64,000 nucleotides of DNA, taken from Acanthosepion lycidas (taxonomy: Eukaryota > Mollusca > Cephalopoda > Sepiida > Sepiidae). Location: NCBI GenBank assembly GCA_963932145.1, contig OZ010580.1, forward strand, positions 37,145,189 through 37,209,188, read 5' to 3'. The position numbers and the translations under genes are program-made. The notes beneath the pieces are model-generated. The model had not been told where the DNA came from. It saw only the letters and a list, made by a program, of their open reading frames with translations, and made no database searches. Every line of letters starts with the position of its first letter. The stretch's first letter is position 1. Positions 1 to 9,349 of the stretch are shown piece by piece.

Positions 1-371
1 GTACTTTCTCTCTCTGGTGTCCTGACTCACTCATTCACTTACTCTATGGCTACTACTCGGTGACCCTCACTTGGTGACTCCCTTTACTCAGAGTTGGTAG
101 CCATATTATATAGGTGTGGAAGTGTCCATTTGTAGGAAGGTTCCCAAAATATAAATATTTCTTTATTTGTGGTTACTTATGTAGCCCCCACCCTCATGCA
201 CATTTTCAGGTTTGCCATTTATGATTAATTTTTTTTTGTGTGTTTATTTTATTTTTCCAAGAAAGCTTTCTGAAGAAATTTTGGATGAAAAGGGTTCTTT
301 TTAAAGAAAAAGAATGTGTTCTGTCAATTTTAATATAATATATAAATTCTGTGGTATAAAAATTTTGGTAA
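1..371. other. Unassigned AT-rich DNA
   Basis: No coding region, RNA gene or repeat shared with the rest of the window was recognised here. The only open frames are short and AT-driven. Confidence 0.5.
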
Positions 372-392
372 ATATATATATATATATATATA
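372..392. repeat. (TA)n microsatellite
   Basis: A short alternating TA run read directly in the sequence. It borders the SINE-like segment that follows. Confidence 0.9.
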
Positions 393-572
393 GTCATCCA
401 CTGACAGACTGTTTCACTTTCTCACAGTTCATCAGTGTGAGTAGACATCCGGTTGTCTCTAGCTAGGATCGAAACCCGGCTGAATTGGCATCAGTCGGAG
501 AATCTTCTGGCAGAGATGGAGGTGAATGTAAGCGTATACTGAAAAAAATTGATTTGTTTTATCAAAGAGTAT

Positions 573-575
<3 letters not shown>
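393..575 (-). repeat. Possible tRNA-derived SINE fragment
   Basis: On the minus strand, bases 466-477 read GGGTTTCGATCC, close to a tRNA B box. I could not find a convincing A box at the right distance, so this may be a SINE piece without its 5' end. It lies between two (TA)n arrays, a placement typical of repeats in this window. Confidence 0.3.

Positions 576-634
<59 letters not shown>
576..634. repeat. (TA)n followed by (CA)n
   Basis: About 49 bp of alternating TA runs into a short CA tract that abuts the left inverted repeat of the adjacent transposon. Confidence 0.95.
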
Positions 635-636
<2 letters not shown>

Positions 637-1331
637 GGGTGTAACATCAAAATTGTCTAAATAGTGTAACAGCAAAATTGTCCAATTGTTAAATTAAGCT
701 CTGAACTAATCCTAGAAATGATTAAAGATATCTTACTGGAATTATCTGCAGTTTTTATATTACTTTTGGAACAATAAGAATATATAATTACTCTCCAAGA
801 TAAACAGAAGAATCATGATGATATCAATCATAAAGAAAATGACATGTTCATTAATTAATCATAACTAACAATCAGAAGCTCATGAAGGATTGAAATAAAC
901 TTCAAATATATATCCATATATATATTATTCCAGGATGATTTCCCAACTTATTCAAGATGATCTTCACCTTCTCAAACCTTCTAACTTTCTGTCCTGGAGT
1001 AACAAAGTGCCTCACATGTTTCATATATGATTTCATTTTCAAGTCTTTTTTCACTGCACTTTGGACTGTCATAACTGAAACTCCTCTCTCACATGGCAAA
1101 CATGTTATGAATTGAGTTTGAGCTTTTCTAATTTATCTCTTTAGATCTAAGTTGAAATGATGATCCCTCTTTCTTGTGTGACCTGATCCAGTTTTACTTT
1201 CTACTTTTCCCCTTTTTTTAAACTAATTCACCATTCTCTTGATGGTTCTTGAATGAACTTTGAACATGGAAACAATTTTAACATGCTCTCTTTTTAGTAA
1301 CCTGATATGGACAATTTTACTGTTACACCCA

Positions 1332-1332
<1 letters not shown>
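635..1332 (-). mobile_element. Internally deleted Tc1/mariner-type transposon
   Basis: The ends are inverted repeats: the left begins CTGGGTGTAACATCAAAATT and the right, read in reverse complement, begins CTGGGTGTAACAGTAAAATT. A TA duplication is intact on the right (1333-1334) and eroded to CA on the left. The subterminal motif GTGTAACAGCAAAATTG recurs just inside the left end (664-680). The element is about 700 bp, roughly half the usual Tc1/mariner length, and it carries only the N-terminal part of a transposase on the minus strand. (TA)n arrays border both sides. Confidence 0.75.
902..1099 (-). pseudogene. Tc1/mariner transposase N-terminal fragment
   Basis: A minus-strand open frame of 65 codons reads like the second helix-turn-helix and linker of a mariner/Tc1-superfamily transposase. 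Visible pieces are GVSVMTVQSAVKKDL, then KSYMKHVRHFVTPGQK and RRFEKVKIILNKL, matching the family pattern of a TV..V recognition helix, a KSY segment and an LTP..K.RR..R stretch before the catalytic core. The catalytic DDE/D core is absent and the frame runs out in AT-rich DNA. It is broken and cannot act as a transposase. The family assignment rests on motif style only. Confidence 0.6.

Positions 1333-1388
<56 letters not shown>
1333..1388. repeat. (TA)n microsatellite
   Basis: About 56 bp of TA directly abuts the right end of the preceding transposon and includes its TA target duplication. Confidence 0.95.
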
Positions 1389-1391
<3 letters not shown>

Positions 1392-1587
1392 CAGACATGA
1401 GCATTGTCTGAATTACCTATTTAAGGAAATAACATTCATTGTTAGGACTTTTACTAATCTATATTTGCTACCTTCAGTTTCATACCCAAAACATAAGCAA
1501 CAGTAATTTTTGATGAGATTTTTTTATCTGAGATTATTTCTAAAGGTAATTTAGAAATAATGTTGGCCTAAAAATTCCCTTAGAAAG

Positions 1588-1589
<2 letters not shown>

Positions 1590-1619
<30 letters not shown>
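1590..1619. repeat. (TA)n microsatellite within a short palindrome
   Basis: Flanked by AAAGTCA on the left and TGACTTA on the right, so the array sits at the centre of a small inverted repeat. Confidence 0.9.
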
Positions 1620-1621
<2 letters not shown>

Positions 1622-1626
1622 CTTAG

Positions 1627-2212
1627 TTAACTTTAAAACTCAGGAGGTCAATTAAAATATTCGACCTTGATCTGGTCATAAGGCAGAAAATTTTAAAAAA
1701 GATAAAAATATACAGCAATTATACATGCATTTGCAAACTATGGCAATATGAGAAATGAGAAATTATGACATTCCTGGATCCCCAAAATCTTTTAAACCAA
1801 AAATCCGAAATTTTAACCCCTTGCTCTTATACAAAAAAAAAATTTATGAAGCTGGTTAAAAAAATCTAATTTAAAACCCCACTGTTACTCTTTAGACACA
1901 CTGGTCTCCCTATCCTCCATAACAATTAATTGAAATATTTGCTTTCCCTTTTTACTGTATACATTTACAATATACTTGCATTCCTATTCCTTTCTTTTCT
2001 TTTCTTCACCCTTCTTTTCTCTTTCCTTTCTATTACACTCAATGACCTGTCTTTCAATCATTATGTGCCTGTTATTTCTTTTTGTGGCATTCTTTGTGTA
2101 TTTTTTAAAAATAAACTGTTAAAGTGGTCATTTTAAAAGTATCGCCCAAAGAGACTGTCAGGTCAAAACCAAGGTTGCATATTTTAACTGACCTCCTGAT
2201 TTTTAAAGTTAA
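1627..2212. mobile_element. Non-autonomous DNA transposon with ~50-bp TIRs
   Basis: Bases 1627-1677 and 2161-2212 are inverted repeats of about 51 bp. Both contain CAGGAGGTCA and TTAAAATAT in the same order, with scattered mismatches. TTAA occurs at both outer edges, which would suit a TTAA target duplication, although the termini do not look like typical piggyBac ends. The interior is AT-rich with no transposase, so this is a MITE-like or internally deleted element of unassigned superfamily. Confidence 0.65.
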
Positions 2213-2297
2213 AAGCTCCACATATTATTTGTATTTTTACTTATATTTTTTCTCACATGTATTGAGCACCTTTTAATACAACTGTTTCCCAGCCTGA

Positions 2298-2300
<3 letters not shown>

Positions 2301-2335
<35 letters not shown>
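2301..2335. repeat. (TA)n microsatellite
   Basis: A 35-bp alternating AT run. Confidence 0.95.
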
Positions 2336-2340
<5 letters not shown>

Positions 2341-2599
2341 ATATTGGGTTTATGTAATAGGAAAATGATAATGTACAACAAACATTGCTCAAGAGCCATC
2401 AAAGATATTCTGACAATCATAAAGTTCATTTAAATAGATTTTTGACATATCCATGCTTGTATATGATTATACAGGAAGGATGGTCACAAAGTAGGCAAGC
2501 CCATTATGGCAGTAACTTATTACTTTGTGATTGCATAGCCATGGTCAGCTTTCAAAGAGTTTTTTCTACCCAATTTCACTTACAACTGATATTATCAAG

Positions 2600-2700
2600 A
2601 ATTCATTTCCTTAACAAATTTACCATGGTGAGATTCAAATATAGACCTCATAGTCAAATTACTAATGCTCTAACCACTAAACCTCACTCACTTTCCCAAG
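2600..2700 (-). repeat. tRNA-derived SINE head
   Basis: On the minus strand an A-box-like TGGTTAGAGCATTAG is followed about 30 bp later by a B-box-like TTTGAATCTC. The spacing suits a pol III internal promoter. The 126-codon frame that overlaps it on the plus strand has no recognisable domain and is treated as chance. Confidence 0.5.
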
Positions 2701-2776
2701 TCAGTATTTCAGTGACCAAATATCATAATTTTTTCTGGCAAATCATGAAAACAGAAATAAATTAATATTTATATTG

Positions 2777-2850
2777 AAGTTTTCGGCTCTTGTTTTGAAA
2801 CATGAGAACTCTTATGTAGCGTGTTGGAATCATATTTTTAAATAAATAAT
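2777..2850 (+). repeat. Rep-4 single arm
   Basis: This stretch closely matches one arm of the palindrome at 28011-28150, sharing GTTTTCGGCT, TTTTGAAACATGAGA and TATGTAGCG. It ends in the same AAATAAATAATTA run before a (TA)n array. Only one arm is present here. Confidence 0.7.
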
Positions 2851-2874
2851 TATATATATATATATATATATATA
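2851..2874. repeat. (TA)n microsatellite
   Basis: A 24-bp TA run between Rep-4 and Rep-2. Confidence 0.9.
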
Positions 2875-2875
2875 A

Positions 2876-3095
2876 TAAAGATGTTGTCATTCCACACTAC
2901 TTCAAATAAAAGGTTAGGAAAGAAAACTACATCAATACTGGAAAGAACGATAACAGCTACTGGACTTGAGAAATCTATTTGCCTGAAAAATTGTTTTAAG
3001 GGGAAGATTTTGTAAATTTCAATCGACTTTAGTACTTGCTGCACAGTCAATAGATGCTGAATGTTTCCTTATAGGGAAATGGTTAATATTACCGT
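2876..3095 (-). repeat. Rep-2 copy a, interspersed repeat with conserved open frame
   Basis: One of four copies of a repeat of about 220-390 bp. Read on the minus strand, it begins with the near-palindrome TTTCCCTATAAGGAAA (on the plus strand TTTCCTTATAGGGAAA). Downstream is an open frame containing FPLKQFFRQIDF, PVAVIVLSSI and LLFEVVWN. The same frame is open in the copies at 9058, 30772 and 41655. I do not recognise the peptide. It is hydrophobic and may be a fragment of a transposon-encoded protein, or open by chance. Confidence 0.65.
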
Positions 3096-4754
3096 TACCA
3101 ACATTACATAAAGAAACTTTTTTTAATTATAAATTTTGTCTCAGTTTATTAGATCTAAAAATATAATCTTTGATTGTAATATCAGCAAAATTATTAAGCT
3201 GATAAATTCTTTCATAGGATAAAATACTGAGCTTTTCATTTGTCCTTCAAAATCTTACATTATAAGGCACTAGTTATTTTTTACTGTAATCTTTTAATGT
3301 CTTGTGCTATGAGTGTTAAATGTATTTCACTGGTGATAAATTCATATATGCCCTCATTTTTGATGGTATGGATAAACTAAAAGTCATAGACTGATGAATT
3401 TTCATAATATTTTCTAGTAGTAGGCAAAGTTTAATAAATAAATAAAAATACTTCTTAAATCTTCTGAAAATTATCTTTTACGTACCATTTCCTGAACACT
3501 TCATTAACATTAACACTGGCATTCTTAAATTTAGGTCTATCAGCAAACTTTGTTTCTGAAACCAGATACTTGAATAAGTGATAACAAAAGCTCAAACACA
3601 CAGTACCAAAGTGAAGAACAATCCAACGCGCACTCACTACACTCTCTGACCACTTACTGATTTTAATATAAACCCAGGAAAAATAAGTCCTAGAGATTAT
3701 TCTATTTTGCAAGCTGGTTCACTGCCCTCTAACCACTAAAGAATTAATCAGGACTGCTGCAAGGTACAAGAAAGAAGGCTCTCTCTATCTGTTCCAATGT
3801 ACAGTGAGCTACGATCTCTTTCTCACCAACAAGATGGATAAAAGTTTGTATTTAAAAAAATAACCTTCCAAAACAACATTCATTTTGATAGTAAAAACCA
3901 ACATTCTGCATGAACCTCCACAAATTCTTTATAATATAATAGCTTCAATTTAGCTGGATAAACTTTTGAAGAAGTAAATTCTAATAACTTTCTGGATTTT
4001 TTGTATTATTGTGTACAAGTAATTTCATAAATAAAAAATAGTGTTCAATAATTTATGAACTTATCTCGTCACTCAGATATATCTTAGTCGATTCAAATTT
4101 CAAAGACTGATAATGCCCAACTAGAACATGATTTGCATTCATTTATATTCAAAAGCCAAGCTGTTTGATAAATCATTATAATTATTCCTACCAAGAGAGC
4201 TATTGGAATAAATCTTCTGGCTTTACGAATTCTACATCTAGGTATCTTTTGGCATATTTCATATTGTATTGTGATCTTTATTTTGCTTTTCTACAATAAG
4301 CCATTCAGTAGTTTTAACACAAGGGACTGTTTGTTGTCCTGGGAAAAAAAAAACTTTCACACACTGCCAGTCATGCCAACATTGTTGTAGTGCTAAAGAA
4401 AAGTGCTTGTACATCATGGTGTAGAGTTTAATCATTTGGGAAAACATCCATTCACAATCCAATTCTTCATAGCTCAATTTCATTGAATAATGTCAGAAGC
4501 CCATGAGTTGCTCTTCTGGACTGATTTCCATATCTATAGTTTATGCTTCTTTACTTGTATGCACATAGACAGAGCACAGTTACTTCATTGTCATTTTCTC
4601 ACTTTTCGGATGCAAGTCTTAAAATCAATGTCATGTGCACATCTGAATTCAATACATCATAAGTTTGCAGATTATTTAGCTGTGTCTGTTTTCATGTTCT
4701 ATGTTAATAAACTGAGTATTTCTTTTATAATTCTGACAATGTTTTAATTATCAT
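3096..4754. other. Unassigned AT-rich DNA
   Basis: I see no supported gene. Short frames at 3455-3712, 4259-4483 and 4490-4747 lack domains or codon structure. A weak reverse tRNA-like string (CTCTAACCACTAAAG, 3727-3741) may be a SINE remnant. Confidence 0.4.
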
Positions 4755-4985
4755 TCTTTTATGAAACGTCTTCGATAGACATTGGCAATCATGACTCTCG
4801 ACAATTTCCTGTCCTTTGCAGCCTTTAATAAATTTTGTCTTTTTGTTATCTCTCCTAAACCTTGTTATGCTATATCATCCATTTATTCAAGCTTGCTACG
4901 TAGGTTATGCATTTTTTTCCTGATCAGTCCATGATTTAAATTTTGTGCTCACTGCTTAGAAAATGTATGGCAGAACAAACCCAAG

Positions 4986-4988
<3 letters not shown>

Positions 4989-5039
<51 letters not shown>
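4989..5039. repeat. (TA)n microsatellite
   Basis: About 51 bp of TA inside the interrupted LINE-A copy. Confidence 0.95.
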
Positions 5040-5043
<4 letters not shown>

Positions 5044-5049
5044 TTTTCT

Positions 5050-5105
5050 TTTTTAAAAATATGATTACATTGCGAAACAGAAAATTTCTGTGTTTCAAAA
5101 CTGAA
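5050..5105. repeat. Rep-4-like palindrome remnant
   Basis: Contains AAAAATATGATTACAT followed by GAAACAGAAAATTTCTGTGTTTC, a self-complementary core resembling the ends of the 28011-28150 palindrome. Likely a short or decayed relative inserted in LINE-A. Confidence 0.4.
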
Positions 5106-5238
5106 ACTAAATTTATAGATTTAATTATAAAAATTAAACTTAAAATCCATAGTATAGATTAATTATAATATTTTGGTCTAAAATTAACTGCTAAGAACAC
5201 CAGATTATAAATCTTACTGTTCTTTCTTATTATTTTAA

Positions 5239-5262
5239 TATATATATATATATATATATATA
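5239..5262. repeat. (TA)n microsatellite
   Basis: A 24-bp TA run at the edge of the LINE-A segment. Confidence 0.9.
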
Positions 5263-5370
5263 GTCTGTATTAAAAAAGTACTTTTACAGAGTTTGGGAGT
5301 GGCATCCAATAAAGCAAGGACAAAAGTCCATATAAACATATATTGACAAATCCTTCATTTTTGAGTTTAA

Positions 5371-5397
5371 TCTCTCTCTCTCTCTCTCTCTCTCTCT
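5371..5397. repeat. (TC)n microsatellite inside LINE-A
   Basis: A 27-bp TC run expanded within former LINE coding sequence, giving an artificial Arg-Glu repeat on the minus strand. Confidence 0.95.
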
Positions 5398-5855
5398 GAT
5401 TATAAGTTTAAGTGACTTTTTTGCTTCCATTTTCTCTAAAACTTTGTTGCTCACATTTTTGATCCATGCTATCCCCAGCATCCTCCTGTAAAACCACATT
5501 TCAGTTGCTTCAGGTCTCTTCTTCATTTGTGAGAAGATTGTCCAGTATTCACTACTGTATAGGAGGAATGATATTGCATAACATTTCACTATTCTTTCTT
5601 TTTTCTTTCTAACAAAATATTTCTGTTTCTTAATACTCTGCTTAGATTTTGGAAGGCATCTTTCGCTATCCCAATGCACTTTCGGATTTCAGTGTTGCAC
5701 TTTCCGTCCTCTGTTAAAACACTTCCAAGATATTTAAATTTTTGTACTTGTTTCTACATTCATTAAATTACCATCATTTTGTATTCTTCACATATATTTT
5801 CTAGAAAGCAAGACATCCAGATGTATATAGCACAAGCTAATGACAGAAAGAAAAC

Positions 5856-6509
5856 ATGGTCAGTTCAAAATGTCTTAATATTAAAAATAGAAATGATTCA
5901 TGGTCAAGCTTCACTCATATTTTGAAGAACAAAGCAAAAATAGGTTGGTCGAACTTATATTTACATTGTTTTTCTATTCTGCATTGCCTTATAAAGTATG
6001 AAAATCTTCCTCAAGGATGTGGTGCAATTTTAAGAGATAAATTCATTCACTTATGTTATTTGTAATTAATGAATTTTTTTATCTACCTCTTTTTTTGTCC
6101 CTAAGAAATTTATATTTTGGTTTTCTTCAGATAGAAACTGCCATGTCATTAATGGTAGCATTATTTATGCTGCATTGTTGACTGTAAAAGAACAACAAAG
6201 AAAATGGTAATGCTAAACTGAATCATTTCCATCCAGGAATTATTTAGCATTCATTAAGGGAACAGATAGCATTATTGTTGGATAAAATTTAATAAATCTT
6301 TTACTTGAAACAATTTTTTTAAGGAATTAGACTTCTCATGCATGTGGCATTTATAAGGTTTAAGTTGGTACATATTTAGGTGGGTGCATGTTCATATGTA
6401 AACATTTCAAGAAGCCTACAAAAAAGACTTGGATTTTTACTGTGTACTGTTTTTTTCACTTCTTTATATAAACTGTAGTGAAACAAAGTTCCCAATGTTT
6501 CTTGAGTAT
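5856..6509. other. Unassigned AT-rich DNA
   Basis: No recognisable gene or shared repeat. The frame at 5856-6065 has no domain. Confidence 0.4.
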
Positions 6510-6790
6510 TGGAACAACCCCAAAGAAATGTTTGTACTTACTTTATTGTTGGAGAGTTTAAGAATGGTTATAGTATGTTTTTCTTCTTCTTGGTCCAGAA
6601 GTTAGGGTAAGTAAGAATGAGCATTGCTATGATGGTCGTACTCAAGTCAGTCTTGTACAAAGTTGGAACAACCAAAGAGTGGTTGTACTGACTTCATCAT
6701 TGAGGATTTAAGCATGACTATAATGGTCAAGTTCAAGTAAGCCTTGTGTTGAGTTGCAACAACCAAAGAAAAGGTTGATTTGCTTCATAG
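6510..6790. repeat. Imperfect tandem repeat
   Basis: TTGGAACAACC or TTGCAACAACC starts recur near 6511, 6663 and 6756. Each is followed by CAAAGA, a GGTTG/TTTG stretch, TGACTTCAT or similar, and a GGTCAAG-type string. The last two units are about 93 bp apart, and the first carries extra sequence. It looks like an old tandem duplication with an insertion in the first unit. Confidence 0.5.
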
Positions 6791-7987
6791 ATGGAGGTTT
6801 TGGACAACATGTGCAAATGCCATGCATTGGAAAATGGAAAGAGGTTTCAGTCTTCAGTTGCCAGGGAGGCCATTCTTTTTTTTCATCCTGTTACATCTGG
6901 GAGTAAGAGGGGGGAAAAGAGAGAGACTTAGGCAGTAAATGTTTATCTTTTTATAGACTTCAACAGTGCCTCTAGTGGTGTTTGATAAAGACAAGTGTGG
7001 TACTCATATTTCCAGTCCCTTTACTCTTAGCATCATGGAAAATGTATTTCTTTTTTTATAATTAAATTATCTTATTTTATATTATTATATTGATGAGAAT
7101 TTCTTTCTAAATCTTAGTTATATTATATTTTACCCTTCTAGTCACATGTGCAACCTATTCTTTTTTTGTTGCTGTTTGAAGTGTTCAAGTGGTATGGTTT
7201 TTGTTATTTAACAAAACTCTTTGTATTTTCTATCACCAGTCTATATAAAATTATTATTATATATTGTTATCTTTAAAACCTAAAAGACACATTCACTGGG
7301 CATTTTTTAATCATTAATCTGAGAAAATGAACACTGAGTGAGAGGGATACCATGTATGATTTATATATTAGTGTTTACATCTGACAAGGCTATTTGCAAA
7401 CTTGAATCAAGTTTTCAGGTGAATATTTTGATTTTGTACCTTCTTACATTGTTGAACAAAAGTACCCCAAACTCTTATTTTCAGTTTTCTTATCTCTTAT
7501 ACTAAATTTGTCATAACTGATCCATGCAACCCAGCTATTTAAAGTGTCTAGAATTATCAATTCAACATTCTAAAATTTTATGATGGATCCAATGCTTTCA
7601 TTCCAATTTCATGTCAAAGTTTATCTTTTGGAAAAATTTATCTCAAATCCTGCTTTTTGGAACTCTTGACAAAGAACGGTGATTTTTTTTTTGTCCAAGA
7701 TCCTTTTTATACCAACTGTTAACACCTATATCATCCTCCCCTCTCACACTGTCAGTATATTGACTATTAGAAGGAAACCAAAGATGAATTGGAAAATCAG
7801 AAATAAGGTCTAGGTAATTCAATCCAAAGTAGGCCAAAACAAAAATAGACAGGGTAAAGATCAATGGCATCTGTTGAACATTAATAAACACACAATTCAA
7901 AGGGTCAAATAAAGCAATAACAAATATTTGGATAATCCAAGACGTTCACAGAATATCCACATTTTGAAATCTTGGATAAACATTTTA

Positions 7988-7990
<3 letters not shown>
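6791..7990. other. Unassigned AT-rich DNA
   Basis: No supported gene. The minus-strand frame at 7643-7900 shows no domain. A purine-rich patch lies at 6899-6935. Confidence 0.4.

Positions 7991-8038
<48 letters not shown>
7991..8038. repeat. (TA)n microsatellite
   Basis: About 48 bp of AT. It truncates the Penelope RT fragment on its right and is read through as an artificial Ile-Tyr repeat. Confidence 0.95.
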
Positions 8039-8044
<6 letters not shown>

Positions 8045-8260
8045 ATGTATTGGTTTGTGATGGAAAGGTAAGTAGTGGTTTATCTTTGATTGTACTAGAT
8101 ATTTTTTTAAATTTAAGCATTCGTTGATAGGAGAATTGGCATAAAAGGATTTAGCATCTAAACTAGTCATGAGTTTATCTGTCATATTTATTCTCTTTAG
8201 ATTTTTGACCAGGTAGCCAGAATTTTAATATGTGAAGAGCTGATTGTTTTAAGGAATGGT
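8045..8260 (-). pseudogene. Penelope-like element RT fragment
   Basis: The minus strand encodes LMTSLDAKSFYANSPINE followed by CLNLKKYL. This matches the RT motif around the first catalytic aspartate of Penelope-like reverse transcriptases, where the usual form is SLDVKSLYTNIP followed by a short helix. A stretch like LVKNLKRINMTD precedes it, as in that family. The rest of the RT is missing, cut by a (TA)n array on the 3' side. Residues A and F at normally V and L positions, and S in place of I before the proline, show decay. Confidence 0.6.
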
Positions 8261-9057
8261 ATTAATAAGCCCTGTACATATTAAATATTCAGTCAGAATT
8301 TGCAAGCTCATCAAAAACCATTGTTATTTTATTCCATGTCTTGCACATCTACAAGATGTAAAGAGATGAGCCCTAAGCCTTCCAGACCACACCCCAAATG
8401 AATCTATTAATAGAAGACAATGTGCTGATGATAGGGAGGGGTGGGCTATGCTGATGTCATAGGAAATAAGAAGTAGTTTTATTCTAGAGAATAATATGGT
8501 ACATGGTTGAGAACACAGACTAATGTAATAAACAGTTTATTGTTAACTCCTCTCACTCAGTAAGAGAAAGTGCTGTTTAGTCTTAGAATCTTGTGGGGGT
8601 GTTCAGCTACTCCACAACACAGACACTTCAAATATCACTGTGTATGGATCAGTTATAACAAATTCAGTATAAGAGAAAAGGAAATAGAACATAGAATAGG
8701 CTGTGCTAGGCATAGTTTTGCCCCACACTGCAAATTGCTACAAAACCAAAACATTAACCTGTAAATTCAAGTGATGTTCTTAAATTACCTTGTCAGATTA
8801 AGACTTTCATATGGATATCAGGCGTGGTACCAAATCCATTCAGAAATATGTAAACTGTCAGTTGTATGTAACTGCTTTCTAAGATCAATTGTTAAAAATA
8901 ACTTTGAGTGAGTGAAGCCTATGGATCTTGGCAAAGACCATCCTTCTTTGAACATTGTGAACCGGCCCTACAGATTCACATCTAAAATCCACATCACTTG
9001 AGGACTTTCAATGGAAGCAACAATAAAAATGGATATCATATGTACCTCAAAACAATG
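8261..9057. other. Unassigned DNA
   Basis: No supported gene. A GC-richer patch (8340-8450) and a short domain-free frame at 8570-8764 are present. Confidence 0.4.
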
Positions 9058-9290
9058 ACATAATAAATATGTTAACATTCCACATGATTTCAAATAAGTT
9101 AGGAAGGAAGACCGCAACAATACTGGAAAGAACAATAACAGCTACTGGAATCAAGGAACCTATTTTCCAGAATAATTGTTTTGAAGTGAAAGGCTTTAGA
9201 AATCTTAACTGACAGCAGCAGTAACTGCTAGGCCAATGAACACTGAATGTTTCCTTATAAGGAAATGGCTAATGTTACCATTACCATTCA
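9058..9290 (-). repeat. Rep-2 copy b
   Basis: Read on the minus strand, the repeat starts near TTTCCTTATAAGGAAA, a perfect 16-bp palindrome holding CCTTATAAGG at 9253-9262. Downstream the frame shared with the other copies is open and contains FLKPFTSKQLFWKIG, PVAVIVLSSIVAVFLPN and NIFIMSLF. It directly abuts the 3' side of the adjacent PLE. Confidence 0.65.
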
Positions 9291-9302
9291 GTTTCATGGA
9301 TC

Positions 9303-9349
9303 CTTTTTTTTGTTTTTGTTTCAATCGCTTTCACCCCAAGATGGGGTGA
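9303..9349 (-). repeat. Possible LINE-B 3' tail with A-rich end
   Basis: On the minus strand the segment reads TTGGGGTGAAAGCG followed by an A-rich run. This resembles the 3' ends of the LINE-B copies at 21604 and 51117 (TTGGGGTGAAA). CACCCCAAGATGGGGTG can also form a hairpin. It may be a severely 5'-truncated LINE insertion, or chance. Confidence 0.35.

Larger units (their letters stand above)
4755..5855 (-). pseudogene. LINE-A reverse transcriptase fragment, interrupted
   Basis: This is the C-terminal part of a non-LTR retrotransposon ORF2. From the 5' side of the minus strand, 5855-5700 encodes a piece like FKYLGSVLTEDGKCNTEI, the post-catalytic RT region. Then comes a segment containing EMWFYRRMLGIAW and NKVLEKMEAK, typical of the connection region downstream of RT. 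The frame is broken between these parts. A TC microsatellite (5371-5397) replaces the expected RKRQLKFLGH-like stretch with RERERERE. The 3' end (4755-4935) is separated by about 340 bp of (TA)n and Rep-4-like DNA. The clade cannot be assigned with certainty. Confidence 0.7.

Noticed and set aside
459-650. Open frame rich in Ile-Tyr (and similar frames at 7905-8185, 34841-35062, 45309-45635, 58779-59003, 59225-59431)
   Set aside because: Translations of (TA)n and (CA)n arrays. The frames run through microsatellites and have no conserved flanks.
2385-2765. 126-codon plus-strand frame
   Set aside because: It overlaps a reverse-oriented tRNA-like SINE head, shows no domain, and its composition follows the local AT content.
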